Below, piece by piece: positions 48,336 to 60,904 of a DNA stretch of 64,000 nt. The notes below the pieces were generated by a model. It searched no databases. It was not told the DNA's origin and was given only the letters and a program-made list of their open reading frames with translations. The stretch's first letter is position 1. Every line of letters starts with the position of its first letter. Source of the DNA: Rhopalosiphum padi (lineage: Eukaryota; Arthropoda; Insecta; Hemiptera; Aphididae). The position numbers and the translations under genes were made by a program. Location of the stretch: assembly GCF_020882245.1 (NCBI RefSeq), contig NC_083600.1, positions 28,210,001 through 28,274,000 on the forward strand. Reading direction: 5' to 3'.

Positions 48336-49940
48336 ATTATTTTGTAAATTTTAGCACAATATTGGTATAGGTACACAAGTTATTTCGTAGGATTTTCATA
48401 ACTATTCGATGGATGTTTTGCTTTAATAGTTTGATGTTGGAAACGCGTCAAATGCGCGCCAAAACTTTTAATAGTTTAAAAAAAATCACTTCCAAGCGCA
48501 GAAATGTACAATAAATGCTTATTGTAGGTACATATCTATTATGTGCTTCCAGTATTCAACAATGTACGTTAAATTATTAAATAATAAGTAGAAAATATTA
48601 AGTTTGTTCTATAAATAGTCGAGACGGTTGTACACTTAGTGCGTCAAAGAGCTGGACTACTACAAAATTCTTAAATTCGTATTCAAGCCATATACTAATA
48701 CCATTCATTTTTAATAAATTAAATCAAAAGTTTATGGCACATTTTATGTATTATATAAACCACACTAGTTAAATATTATATGGTCGTGTTTCGCGTTACT
48801 ATCACATAATTATATTTAATTATAATATTATAAACGATCATAATAGTTATACGTACTAGCCGTAGCTTTGACTCGGGCACTCGGCGAACATAGATAACTA
48901 GGATATAATATAGTTGCTGCAGCCTAGTGACTACAGGGGCAAGATTCTTAGCAAATCAATGTTCAAAATAAGCAGTGGAGAACGTTTCGCCCCATCCCGA
49001 CACACTATTTGTATGGTTCCAAATAGGGTTTAGCAAACAATCGATGGGAATCTTATGAAATTAAAGTTGAAAATGAGCAATAAAGTCAAAACACAAACAC
49101 TACTCGTTATTAAAAATAACTAAGTATTAAAAATCAAATGTAAACAATATATTAAACATAAAATGTATTTAATATTTATTTTACGAAAGGGATATCAATA
49201 AATATTTTATTTCAGAAGCGAATTTTTTTTAAACATCATTATCTTTTTATGCTTATAGTTTTATAGTATAGATAAATCACAGAATGGATTTTTATAACGT
49301 GTTGATCGTCTATATGTTTTAATTCTCTTCGTTCAAGAAAAAGAACCTATAATATTTAAATATTTTATATTGTCGTGCGTTGTTACTGTACTTGCGAAAA
49401 CTGGAATAACCAATATTGATGACATTATACCTACTTAGGTAATATTATATACTTATTAAATTACATGATAAATTTTAAATATACATAATTATTAGTTATT
49501 ATATTATACACATTAAACACGTGATAATGATTTTTTTTTCAAGGACTTGATTTAAATTCCAAGGCTCGTGGAGAGAGCGGGGCTTAGCCCCCTTAACCAC
49601 TTATATTGGCGCTAATAGCTTTGACAAAATTTCAAGGAGGGGGTAATCCATTGTGCAATAAGAGTTATGAATGTTATGATACACTCAGCAATGTATTTTT
49701 TTGTGTTGGAACTTAGGAGGTAACATTACTAGGTAAATGTAGTAGGTATATTGTATTGTTCAGTTGTTCCGATAATATAAAATGTTATATAGTTAGTTAC
49801 TTAAAATATTTATGGTATGTTCTTATATCATTTGAAAAAACGTTTATTTATTTACAATATTAGAAGTTACAATGTAACTGTCATGTTTTACTATTTCAAT
49901 GTATAATGTATAATTTATTTATACTATAATATTTATTATA

Positions 49941-50115
49941 CGGTGTAGCTTCCATACAACGAAATCGAATAAGCAAAAAAAAAAATTCGTAATTTGGAGA
50001 AATTCGTTAATAGAATTACGTATTCATTAACAATGAAGATCATATAGTTCTTAAAAATATTTCGTTAAACAGAAAATGTCGTAAAATGGAAGTTCGTTAT
50101 GTGGAAGTTTCACTG
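49941..50115. mobile_element. pogo/Tigger-type MITE
   Basis: A 175-bp element has inverted ends: CGGTGTAGCTTCCATACAAC on the left and the reverse complement of CAGTGAAACTTCCACATAAC on the right. TA is present on both sides (49939-49940 and 50116-50117). The CAGTG...ATAACGAA style of terminus and the TA duplication are those of pogo-like elements. Internal sequence repeats TTCGTTA motifs. No transposase is encoded. Confidence 0.75.
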
Positions 50116-51160
50116 TACATAGTTTCACAGTAACTATAATTATTCAACGATAAAGGTAATACGAAATATTTTGAGCCCATAACTTTGAACTTAATCTAGA
50201 TTTCTTTTTTTACTGCATCAAGGACTGAATATTATATCTACTTATTTTTGAAAAATTTGAATTAAATGTTTTTTTTTAATCGACTTTGACTTAAAAGTTT
50301 TTTCCTATCTTAAAGATTGACTTATATTGAGAGTGGGTTAAAGTTTCAATTTATGCACGTTAAATTTATCGTATTTTTTAATAGTAGGTACCATATAGGT
50401 ACTATATACAGATAGACATCTGAATATTATTAAAGTAGGTACTTACCAGGTTTGTAGTGACTGGTGTAGCGATGTTTGTACACAAAGACCATTCGTTTTT
50501 GCGGTAGGATGATGAAATGTCTATTATAATAATACTATTATTGATTATATCGTTAAGACTACCTATTCAAATATTGGTATTGTGTAGACTAGGGGTAGAA
50601 GATATGAGAGGAAAAACATGCCAATGTAGAAGTATAGAACTTTTTAAAAAAGCTGGTTTTATATTTTCTATAGTGAAAATTTGAATAATTTTCAATTAAA
50701 AAATATAAAATTTAATGTTGATAATAGCTATGTATTTAAATATTTATACAATTGTTTAAATTGGTGGGAAAATCGTAGGATTGGGTTAAACTTCAATTTT
50801 CATGAACTCGAACTTGTTTTCATTTTTTACTCGAGCTTTTTGAACATTTAAATAATCAGGTAATGACATAATTATAAAACTGATAAGGGTCATTTAGGAA
50901 ACAAAAATAGTATTTAAGAGTATATGCATGTATACTATGCGATGTAAATTATGTATTTATAAACAGTAGGTATCGATATCAAATTTTAATACTTGATTCA
51001 TCTCAAACTATTCTAAATGTTCGAAGTATTCATGAGTTCAATAAGTTCGAGGATTCATCCTAAACAAACCAATGCAATAGAATTTAGATTTAAAATCCAA
51101 AAATATTTCTGTTAGTATTTAACTGACTACGTGTTTTGGCAATCTAATAGCTTTACCGTA

Positions 51161-51174
51161 CCCATGCGCATGGG
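51161..51174. repeat. Perfect palindrome CCCATGCGCATGGG
   Basis: A 14-base perfect palindrome lies in a locally CpG- and GC-richer patch (51160-51210) that continues GATATGCAGGGTATGC. It could be a dimeric factor-binding site or part of an old element. Confidence 0.6.
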
Positions 51175-52001
51175 ATATGCAGGGTATGCATTTGCATGTC
51201 CTGCGGGCTGAGGGTAGACATTTTTGTAGGTGGTATGTGGTTCCTATAACGGTCCCTTTTTCACATGTATTTAAAAAACGGATACACGTGTTCTTAACAA
51301 AAAAAGTGTTTATTAAGTCCGTGTAAACAAAATATACGGCAAATGAACGTTTCTAATCCGTGTACTCGTGTGACCAAAGTTCCAAAATAACACTTTTCAG
51401 AAGAAAGACAATAAAAATCATCTAGGTAAAATAATTGATATTTACGGTTGAATTATGTGACAATAATCATGAAATTGTATTCTTTTCAATAAACACAACT
51501 TACTAAAAATATGCTTTTATTTTTCAAAATTAAAAAAAATAAGTAATAAAATACCCTTTTATAATGTAATAAGAAACAGCAGATAATATTAATAATATTA
51601 TTCATGAACATTTTTTTAAGACAATGGTATGGGAATTTATTTAAGGACATTTATATTTTTAGGGGCACATTTGGTTCGCTGTATGTCTGTACAGTGTACA
51701 CCCTGCGACCTGCAGTCTACGTAGGCCAATAGTTATTAGTGTTATTATAGTATACATATTACAATTTACAAATAATACATTTATTATTTTAATTTCTTTA
51801 AATTGTTCATGTTTTTTAAATTGTACTTAAATTTATATCATTAAACTTCTATTATTATTATAATATATAAAATATAATTAATATTATTTAGCTAAGATTT
51901 ATTACTACATCTACAAGCATACAAACATATTACATATATAGCAGTCATACATTAAAAAGTGTTGTTTTCAAAAATAAGCAGAATCTAAACAAATATATAC
52001 A

Positions 52002-52023
52002 CACATATATATATATATATATA
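52002..52023. repeat. AC/AT microsatellite
   Basis: A short ACACAC run passes into about nine AT dinucleotides. It lies in intergenic DNA. Confidence 0.9.
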
Positions 52024-53705
52024 CCATGTTATATTATTTTATTGTGCTAGTACTAGTAGCACTATAAGTTATAAGTACCTACTTATATGTATAAATGCTT
52101 AAGGTTATGTATATTAAACTATAGTTATTAATATAGGTACTTATGTTCTATACACTTTTATACGTTAATACGTTATACTGTCACACTGATTACATAGAAA
52201 ACTTAATAAGTACTTAATTGTTTTTTGAGTAGTGGGTGGCTTAATATATTTATCACAAAATAAATAGTAAATAGGTACTATCTTTTTGTTATGATTAATA
52301 AGCTATTAGCATACGCAATAGGTATAATATACAAGTTTATAACTATAAGTATTAGTATATTATATTAATATTATTTACAAACTTATTGTTACTATTAATA
52401 TTATTAGGTAGGTACTAGGTTGTATATTTATGTATCTAGTTATAAACAGGGTAGCTCAAAATAATTGTTTGTTTTTATAGATTTTAAACAGAATGTCGTG
52501 TTATGTGTGGGAGTTATACCGATTTTCAGTTCTTAATATTTATACGTTATAATATTGTACATTGTACATGATGGTTTTTTTTTCGTCAGGTGGAAGTACT
52601 ATTTATTTTTATATAACTTTGTAAAAACATTTGGTATATTACTACTGTTAATTGATTTAAATAAAACGAGTAATAAAAAATCATTGATTTTAATTTCCAA
52701 TTTTATTATATACACTATATGGTACCTATCAATCTATTATATTTTTATATTCCTATGTACATATTTAACTGACTCATTTATTTTTATTCTTTTTAGTCTA
52801 TGTACCTACATGAATATTAATAATTATAATAAATTAATGCAAATCTTATAAATATGGTAGATTCATAATAGATATAATTATGAAAATAGGTATTATTAAT
52901 ATAGGTACCTAGGTACTTAATAGTTAATTATATCAACATACATATACAACATAAATCAAACAACTTGAAATGTATTATTGATTTATGAATATCTATTTTT
53001 TAATCTTTATTATGGCTGTATACATTTTTTACTGATATATGCATATAATATAAAGACATTTGAAAAATAAGTTTATAGATAACTTACCTAATATCAAGGT
53101 TATATATACGAATATACGTACCTACCTACATCATACATTGATTCGCCAATTTTATATTATATTTATTATTATTTTATAGTAGCCCGTGATATGTATTTTT
53201 ATTACCTAATTATTTGTAGTTATTAGGTATTACTTTTCTATAATATACATTCTACATATCTTCACCAATCCATCATGTACGATACAAAGTATCTTGAATA
53301 ATTTAAATGTTTGTATTATATATTTTAATATGGTAGTATAGCGTAAATAGTAGAGGGGCTATGGTTCAGGAATTTGGCTCCCCAAAGTTATAACAGGCCC
53401 CCTCAAATAACTTACAAATTATATAGGTACATACTAAATATATTTTATATATTTCTCTTGACTCATACTCCTCCAGGTTTTTAGTTTATAAACTATTATT
53501 TATACTATATCAACAAAATAAATCGATACTAGTGAATGCAACCCTTGACAATAATATTGTATAATTTGTATATTATTTACACCTCTGTTCCATGGACTAT
53601 GGGTATTTATAAGTTATAAATAAATAATTCAGTATAATTTATCTCAATTACCTACTTTAGAAAAAGATAGAATTAATAACTATTATAACTGTTTTTATAG
53701 CGAAA

Positions 53706-55686
53706 ATGACCGAAAGTATTGAACAAACCGTTAAATGGAGAAGGCACGAGGTTGAAGAAAAAATTGGATTAGATCAATGTAAGTTAATTTTTAATTTATA
53801 TAGATTTAAGTATGCCTATTTATAAGTACATATTATAACTGTAGGTATAATCATATCAAAAAGATTTAAGTTTTGTTATAGGGTGTTTGTTTTAGACGAT
53901 TAGGAAAATACGACTTTTGAGATCTTCACTCTGGTCCACATATATAGGGCTGGGGAAGGTAGATTTAGGGATTGGGCCCTTATACTTTTTATTTAGATTT
54001 GGGGCCTTGTGTATGGAAAAAAATAGGAAAATTGATTTCAGAAATTATGGTATTCCATATTAACACTTAAAATTTTGTTTTATATTTATATAGATATTTA
54101 ACAGTAGGGGATTGAGATTAGGTACTATCCCGAATTCCTGAGGTAAACTAAGCTGTGTGAGTTATAACAGTGACTCCAACGAAAAGAGAAAATTAAGTTC
54201 ACGTTTGGATTAAAGAATTTCTACAAAATTCACAAAAATTCAAAATTAATTTCTTTTCATATTTAAGAGGTTAAGAAATTAAGTTAAAAAACTATGGCTA
54301 AAAAATGTAGATTGTAGATTGGTCCTATCAAACGAGAATCTAAAGTTTAAAGTGCAAAGCTCATTGCATAAATCAAATATCTCGTAAAATAAATGGGATA
54401 TAATATGTATAACCTACCAATCTAGTTAAGTGTTGAAAGTGTGTGTTGTTTCTAAGGTGTATTGGTTTTATAATTTTACATTGTGCTGACAATAAAGCAA
54501 TTGGTTGATAAGCAGCAGGAAATAATTAATATACATGGTTATTGGTTTGCAATATATTATAAAATATAATTTTACGTTTGTATTTTGTTTCTATTTTCAG
54601 TTAAAAACAATCAATTATGGACTGAAAATTTTTATTTTGTGATTGTTTCTGACAGTCAATTTGGTTACATTAAGCCACCTTCAGAACGAGATTCTAAAGA
54701 TTGGAAAATAGAAATGGATAAAGCTATTTTTGCAATAGATAAAATTAATAATTTATCTCCAAGACCTCAATTTTTAGTTGTGTGTGGTGACTTAGTTAAT
54801 GAAATGCCTTGTAGTTAGTTGAATTTATTAAGTTTATTGATCATAGTATAATTTAATTAATGTTTCATGTATATTTTTTATATGAAAATATATTCATACT
54901 TCAGATGAAGCTGGGCTAAATGAATTACAAATAAATGATTTTAAGAAAGTTTTTTCAAATTTACACCCTTCAATACCTCTGATTTGTGTTTGTGGAAATC
55001 ATGATATTGGTGATATCCCAGATGAAAATTCAATCAACAAGTAACATTTTATTACAATTTATAGTTATAAAAAATTAGTTGATTAATATTTGTAGATAAA
55101 TAATTGCAATTTTAGATATCGTGATCATTTTGGCCAAGATTATTTTTCATTTTGGTGCGGTGGAGTACTATTTTTAGTGTTAAACTCCCAATATTATAAA
55201 AACAGTTGTAATGTCGAGAAATTTGCAGCAGAACAAGATCAATGGTTAACTGAGATATTAAGTAAACATGAGGGTCAAAGAATAATTGTATTTCAACACA
55301 TACCGTGGTTTTTGAGTAAAACAGAAGAGGAAATTCAAAAAAAAAGTATTGAAAAAAACATCAGTCACAAAATGCTTGAAAAACTGTGTAAAGCTGGTAA
55401 AATATTAATGTTAAGAAGAAAAACCATTTGTGTTTTATGTAAATGCCATTTGGAATCAAATGTTTTTTTACGTTTATTGTTTTTAGGCGTATCTCATGTT
55501 TTTTCTGGTCATCATCACATAAACTCAACTGGATTCTATAAAAACCTTGAAATAGTTGTTACTTGTGCACTTGGAGCCCCATTGGGAGAAGATCCTTCCG
55601 GACTAAGAATAGTCAAAATGTATGAAAACAATGTTATACACACATATTATCCTTTAGAACAGATACCAAGTTCTATTAAAAATTAA
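53706..55686 (+). CDS. CPPED1: CPPED1-like calcineurin-type phosphoesterase
   Basis: Five coding exons (53706-53778, 54601-54810, 54905-55040, 55116-55396, 55487-55686) give 299 residues, close to the ~314 of human CPPED1 (CSTP1), a cytosolic metallophosphatase reported to act on Akt. All binuclear-metal motifs are present: SDSQFGY (first Asp), VVCGDLVNEMP, CGNHDIGD, IVFQHIPWF and FSGHHH. DYFSFWCGGVLFLVLNSQ is characteristic of this subfamily. The start codon is preceded by an acceptor at 53700, so a non-coding exon lies upstream. Intron 4 (55397-55486) is exactly 90 bases and open in frame, so its retention would add 30 residues. The 3' end meets the PTCD1-like gene tail-to-tail. Confidence 0.93.
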
Positions 55687-55841
55687 AACATTTAGTATTA
55701 TTTTAAATGTTATAGCATATAAATCAATACAGATTTTTATAAAGAGGTAATATTAATTATAATATTTTATAATAGTGATCAATGATAATGATGATGATGT
55801 ATGTCAATTAAATACCAACAAATATACTTAAATAATATTAA

Positions 55842-55857
55842 TTTATTGTTAAATAAA
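55842..55857. terminator. Interlocked polyadenylation signals of convergent genes
   Basis: TTTATT at 55842-55847 reads AATAAA on the minus strand (PTCD1-like), and AATAAA at 55852-55857 serves the plus strand (CPPED1-like). Because each signal is followed by cleavage some 10-30 bases further on, the two mature transcripts should overlap at their 3' ends. Confidence 0.65.
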
Positions 55858-55872
55858 AAAACAAATAATATT

Positions 55873-58800
55873 TTATTTTTGTACTGAGTCATTTTTTTTT
55901 TTACAATTATTAAATTGATCCCAAGGATGTAGTTCTTCATCAACAGTTACCTCTAATAACCATTTTTTATAAAAATTTTGATATTTTCTGTACCCTTCTT
56001 TGAAGTAATAACTTTGAATAAAGTTTGGAGTATCTTTTTCGTTGTTTTGCTGAAAATTGTACAGTTAATATATTTCATAATTTCATTAAACTTGTAATAT
56101 GAATAGAAACACTAATCAATTGAACTATGAATCATATTTTGATAATTATTAAATTAAAAAACACGATTTGAATGCAAATTGTATAATTATGTTTGTTAGG
56201 TATCATCCAGTGTGATTTTAATTTATATTTAAAAGCCATCATAATACTAAAAAAAATATATAATATGCTAAAGATTTAATATGATTTAATTCTAGATGTT
56301 AGTGGTCAATTTTGAAGTTATCCTTTTTCTATTATCTTTAAAAGTTATTATGCTACTAAAACATTTAGTTAGTTGAAAAATAATTACATTTTACTGTAAA
56401 ACAAAATACTTATGGTTCAATTCAATAACAGCTTAGTGCTTATACTTACTCTTTTTTTCATTAAATCTTTAATTGTGTTATCAAAACGAATTAAACGATC
56501 CATAAATATTTTATTGGGTTTAATTTCTTCATGTTTAATCATATTCATGACATATACTACATATCCAAAATTAAAATGGTAACATGCTTGTGCCAACATT
56601 GTGCCCAAAATTTCTGCATTCACTCTTAAATTGGATGAAAAAACAAATAACAATAAAAACATCATAAGTAGTTTACAAACATACCTAAATCCATGATCTG
56701 CTATAATTTTTATGAGGTTTTTAGCTTCATTTTTATTTTTACAACCCAATGCCAGAACACCAAAAGTTACAATATCCACACTCAAGTTTTCTGAGTTAAT
56801 TAAGCTCAATACATTCTAAAAGTTAAAAGTAAAATTATGATAATTTGTAAAAAACGCATTTTCTATGAATGAAATAACCTTTGATTCTTCATAATCAAAT
56901 CTAAGACTTCGTTTTTTAATGAGAATATTACAAAAATCAATGTCGACTCTAACTTTGTTTTTAAAAATTTCTTTTAATAAGACCTAAAAAAAAATATCAT
57001 AAATTAGTGATCATGTTTTATATTTATATACTAAGTTTTTTTTTTTAAAAATAATACACATAAAATACATTTAGTAGTTGAAATTAGAAAATTGATTTTT
57101 TCATACAAGTAACTCACTTTTTCAGCTGATAATGTTGGCGGTATAACTTCTAAAAGCTGAGTAAATGTTTTAATGTCTGGTTTTATCTTATTGATTTTCA
57201 TGTTTTTTAAAAATCCTGAACAACCTCCTAATAATATTAATCTAAAATACACAACAAAAAAAATGGAGCATTAATTAATGTACAAAAGATTATAAATATG
57301 TTTTACCTTTCTTCAGGGGATTTAATTTCAGAAATACCAACAATATTACCAAAATAAGGTTTAACATCCAATAGATTTGGTCTATTCTCCTCAATAATGG
57401 ATAGATTATTTTTATTATCATTACATACTAAAGTATTAGGTATATCTTTTTCTGAAGGATTTGATTCTTCAAGTTTAGATTCAGTTGTTAATAAATGAGG
57501 ATCATCAAGTATTTGACCAATAACTTTTCGTGTTTCAAATTCATCACCAAGACTACATTCTCTTGTGCATTTTAATAAAAGATTGTAAGTATATAATGAA
57601 GGACGAACACGTTTTGATATCATTTTTCTCCAAACCTGAAAATTATCAAGATATATTATTGACATTTTTTAAAAAATTATTCTATGTTTTTAACTAATTA
57701 AATAACATTTACCAAAGATTTTCAGATATAAATTACAATATAATAAACAGGATCAAACTTAAATTCAATTTATACTATTTATTTTTTTAATGTTATACAA
57801 TAATATGAAAGAAAAATATAATAAGTATAGAACTTCTGATAAATCATGCGGCATTAAATATTATGTAGGCATTTAATTTTTGGTGACCAGTTAAATAATA
57901 CTTTCTTTGCTTATGAAGAGTAGACCAGAATTCAGAAGACATCAAAGTGTAAATATCATTAAGTAACTTTTTGAATGATCATAATTCATAAGACTTAAAA
58001 AGATTGATAAAATATTTTAAAGGATCTAAGATTATAAGTTATTATGACAACTAGAATGTATATATAGATATTAATTTATTTTGAATTCAAATTTTACTCC
58101 TGAAAATATTATAGCAATCCATATATTTATTTAAACTTACAAGTAAGGCATGTCGAAAACCAGCTTCTTTATCCGTTATACATGCTTGTAAGAGAAAATT
58201 AAATGTTTCATCTTTTAATTTATATTTTTTTGTCAACATTTCATCAACCAAAGAAAATGCAGTCAATAAATCTCCTGTTCTTCCAAAAGCTTTTCACAAC
58301 GAAAGAACAATACACATGAATAGTAAATAATAAATACATAATTTCTTAACACAATAAAATTAATTAATTTTTTGAAAAATCAATTTAACTTTGATGAATT
58401 TGAATAAAAAGAAAATCCTTAAATTGATTTTTGTTTCTTATAAATAACTAATAAGTAATATAGTTTTAAATACCTTTAATCATTGCATGGTAGATAAAAA
58501 TGTTGGGTTCAATTGATTTTAAACTCATCAAGTTGTGTAATTTTTTAGCTCTCTTTAACGCATCATCCTTATATGGTGAATTAGCACACGCATTAAATAA
58601 ACAAGTATAAGTAGCTGGTGTAGTTTTAATGCCACTTTTTTTCATCTAATTATTTAAAAAAAAAAAAAATTAAATAGTGTCTATTAAATAATCTTAGAAG
58701 TAGGTATCTAATTATAAACAAAATATACCTGGTTAAATAAATGAAAAGCTTTTTGAACATAACCAACTTTACCACAAGTGCCGATTAATAGGTTATAAAC

Positions 58801-59282
58801 ATAATAATCTGGTTTTGCTTTTTCATTTTTTAACATTCTTGTTTCAAGTATATCTATCGCATCTGCAATCTAAAAAAAACATAAGTAATATGTAGTAAAA
58901 ATTGAGAAAATAAATGTTAGATCTTTAAGTTTTATACTTTATGCTGTTTAATGAGTTCTTGAATAATTGTGTGGTACTCAGTAATATGTAATCTTTTGTG
59001 TTGTTCATCTTTATCGTATTCTATTTTATCATCGTCTTCAGGAGGTAGACGATCTAATTTGTAATTAATTTCGGTATTTTCAGTTAATGTTCCAAAAGTA
59101 TCAGCATCAATATTCTGCTCAGCATTAAATGAAAATGTCTCTGTTCTTTTTCGAAAATCTTTTGGTTGTAAATCTTTGACCGTAGACACACATCTTACAT
59201 TTCTACAACAATGCTGATTGTAATTTGAACTTACAGACTTAATATTATTTAACTGTCGTAAAAAACGGTTGATCACAATCAT
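55873..59282 (-). CDS. PTCD1: PTCD1-like mitochondrial pentatricopeptide repeat protein
   Basis: Ten exons (58938-59282, 58729-58869, 58474-58645, 58141-58289, 57307-57635, 57118-57241, 56879-56983, 56685-56815, 56450-56624, 55873-56049) keep phase throughout and encode 615 residues. The start is a basic, acid-free presequence-like segment (MIVINRFLRQLNNIKSVSSN). Degenerate PPR helices follow: PDYYVYNLLIGTCGKVGYVQ, MKKSGIKTTPATYTCLFNAC, PNIFIYHAMIKAFGRTGDLL, VRPSLYTYNLLLKC, IKPDIKTFTQLLEV, and a C-terminal set ending before HPWDQFN. The arrangement and an acidic insertion in the middle fit PTCD1, a mitochondrial RNA-binding protein that affects tRNA and 16S rRNA levels. It is somewhat shorter than the ~700-residue human protein. 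Confidence 0.87.
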
Positions 59283-59981
59283 CTGAAATTAATAATTATA
59301 AATACATTATTATAAACTATATATTATATTAGACAGTATTGCAATTAGATAATATTTAAGTAACATAAATACATTGTAATTTTTTTGTTAGTTGAATTTC
59401 TAACTCGCATTGGATTGATAACAAATATATTATTATTTATATTAAATTAAGTTTTGAATAAAATTGGATTTGTGCATTGTAAAAAGTATTATGTATTTAC
59501 AACTGAGAATCGACTATTGAATCAAGTAGTAAGTACACGCTTCACTTTACACTTTTTTTAAATTTGAATACTACAACTTACAGCTTAATAACTAGACACA
59601 TGTAGTCATAGATAATATATATTATCTACGGATGTGTAGTACCGGCGAAGATAGCGTAAGAATACCATAGGAAGATATTGGTATATACCATGATAAGGGA
59701 TTTATTGATACCAGTTGTATTAAATTGCGTTTACTAAATGTATTAGGAACAATATTTAATATTATTATATTTACATTTAAAATAGAGTCTCCACGAATAC
59801 ATTTTTTAATTATTTTGTCTTGTAATTTGTCTTTTATAGTCTAATATGATTTTTAAGCATATACAATTATTAACCATGTAAACCTAGTACCTACCTACCT
59901 CAGAGTTGATAAATTATTATTCAAAAGTTACCCTAAAAAAGCCGGTAAAAGTACTTATATATAAATAGTAAATTCGAACAA

Positions 59982-60169
59982 TATAAGCGCAATTTAAGAG
60001 GGCTTAGGGGGCTAAACCTCCCTTAAATCAATAGTAGTCCCCCAAAATGGTATGTATGTATCCCCTTCAATCTTTATGTATCTCAGGGAGCATACACACA
60101 GTACATAAATGCAAATTATAAATTATATAATAGCCCCTCCAAATTTAAAACTCGAATTGCGGCTATGAG
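59982..60169. mobile_element. hAT-type MITE with 8-bp target duplication
   Basis: The ends (AAGCGCAATTTAAG on the left; CTCGAATTGCGGCTATGAG on the right) are imperfect inverted repeats. The 8-bp sequence TCGAACAA flanks both sides (59974-59981 and 60170-60177). Interior runs of CCCC/GGGG (GGGCTTAGGGGGC, GCCCCTCC) are typical of old aphid-genome transposon debris; that resemblance is impressionistic. The left end seems slightly degraded. Confidence 0.7.
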
Positions 60170-60748
60170 TCGAACAATAACTACGCAGAATAAAAAATTA
60201 ACGTGCTTAATAAATGAAAAAAAAATTGAGAGGGAAATACGGGCACCCGCAGATAAATGTACTTCAAAAACATATAAGCACAACTACAATCAGATTTTTT
60301 TTAGAGGGAGGTCTTATATTATATTATCTTCTTTGTATGGAAATTTTAAAAATATAATAAATCATAGTTTATTTTACATAACTTTTTCAAATGTGGTCAT
60401 CATCACATTATATTATGTCAAAGTGCCAAATCGAATCATACAGGAACTATTTCACAAATTTGTGAATAGCTTGAAAACCAACATTTAATTTAAATATATC
60501 TATATAAAAGCTGTAAACAATAATTAATAGTAATTATAAAAGATATTATTATTATTAATTTTTATTATTGAATACATCACTACACTTTTTGATATTGTAT
60601 GTACATAAATTATTATCATCATTATTCTACGAGCAAACGTGGTGTAACGCGTTTCATGATCGCGTATTTTATGCATTATTCGCTCCTCGTTCGATATTAA
60701 AATACTTGTCTACATTCTTTGTTCGTATCTATAAATATATATTTTAGA

Positions 60749-60904
60749 TCACTCGCACCAAATGAGTTGGAAAAAACTTACATAAATATTGACTCTTCCG
60801 GTGAAATTGTGTTTGTTTCCACCGCCGTGAGGAATGGTATAATATACCATCGTCTTCACCGCTCCGAAATGGAACTACTATTGTCTATTGTCTATGAAAT
60901 TTAA
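60749..60904 (+). CDS. Possible orphan terminal exon, unrecognised
   Basis: After an acceptor-like TATATATTTTAG, an open frame of about 51 codons reads SLAPNELEKTYINIDSSGEI and ends SEMELLLSIVYEI before TAA. The composition is protein-like rather than AT-driven. No upstream exon or family could be identified, so it may equally be a chance frame or transposon relic. Confidence 0.2.
   Translation, partial: SLAPNELEKTYINIDSSGEIVFVSTAVRNGIIYHRLHRSEMELLLSIVYEI

Larger units (their letters stand above)
47761..53705. other. 5.9 kb without a confident gene
   Basis: AT-rich DNA lies between the Gemin6-like gene and the CPPED1-like gene, which point away from each other. It contains a perfect palindrome at 48294-48328, a pogo-type element at 49941-50115, a transposon-like patch at 49560-49650 (GCGGGGCTTAGCCCCC), a CpG-rich patch at 51160-51380, and a further fragment at 53355-53405 (GAGGGGCTATGG). 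A strong acceptor (TGTTTTTATAG) at 53700 just before the CPPED1 start codon implies an untranslated first exon of that gene somewhere in this stretch. Confidence 0.45.

Noticed and set aside
60165..60488. 107-codon plus-strand frame
   Set aside because: Its start lies at the right end of a hAT-type element and most of it is AT-driven sequence with no family resemblance.
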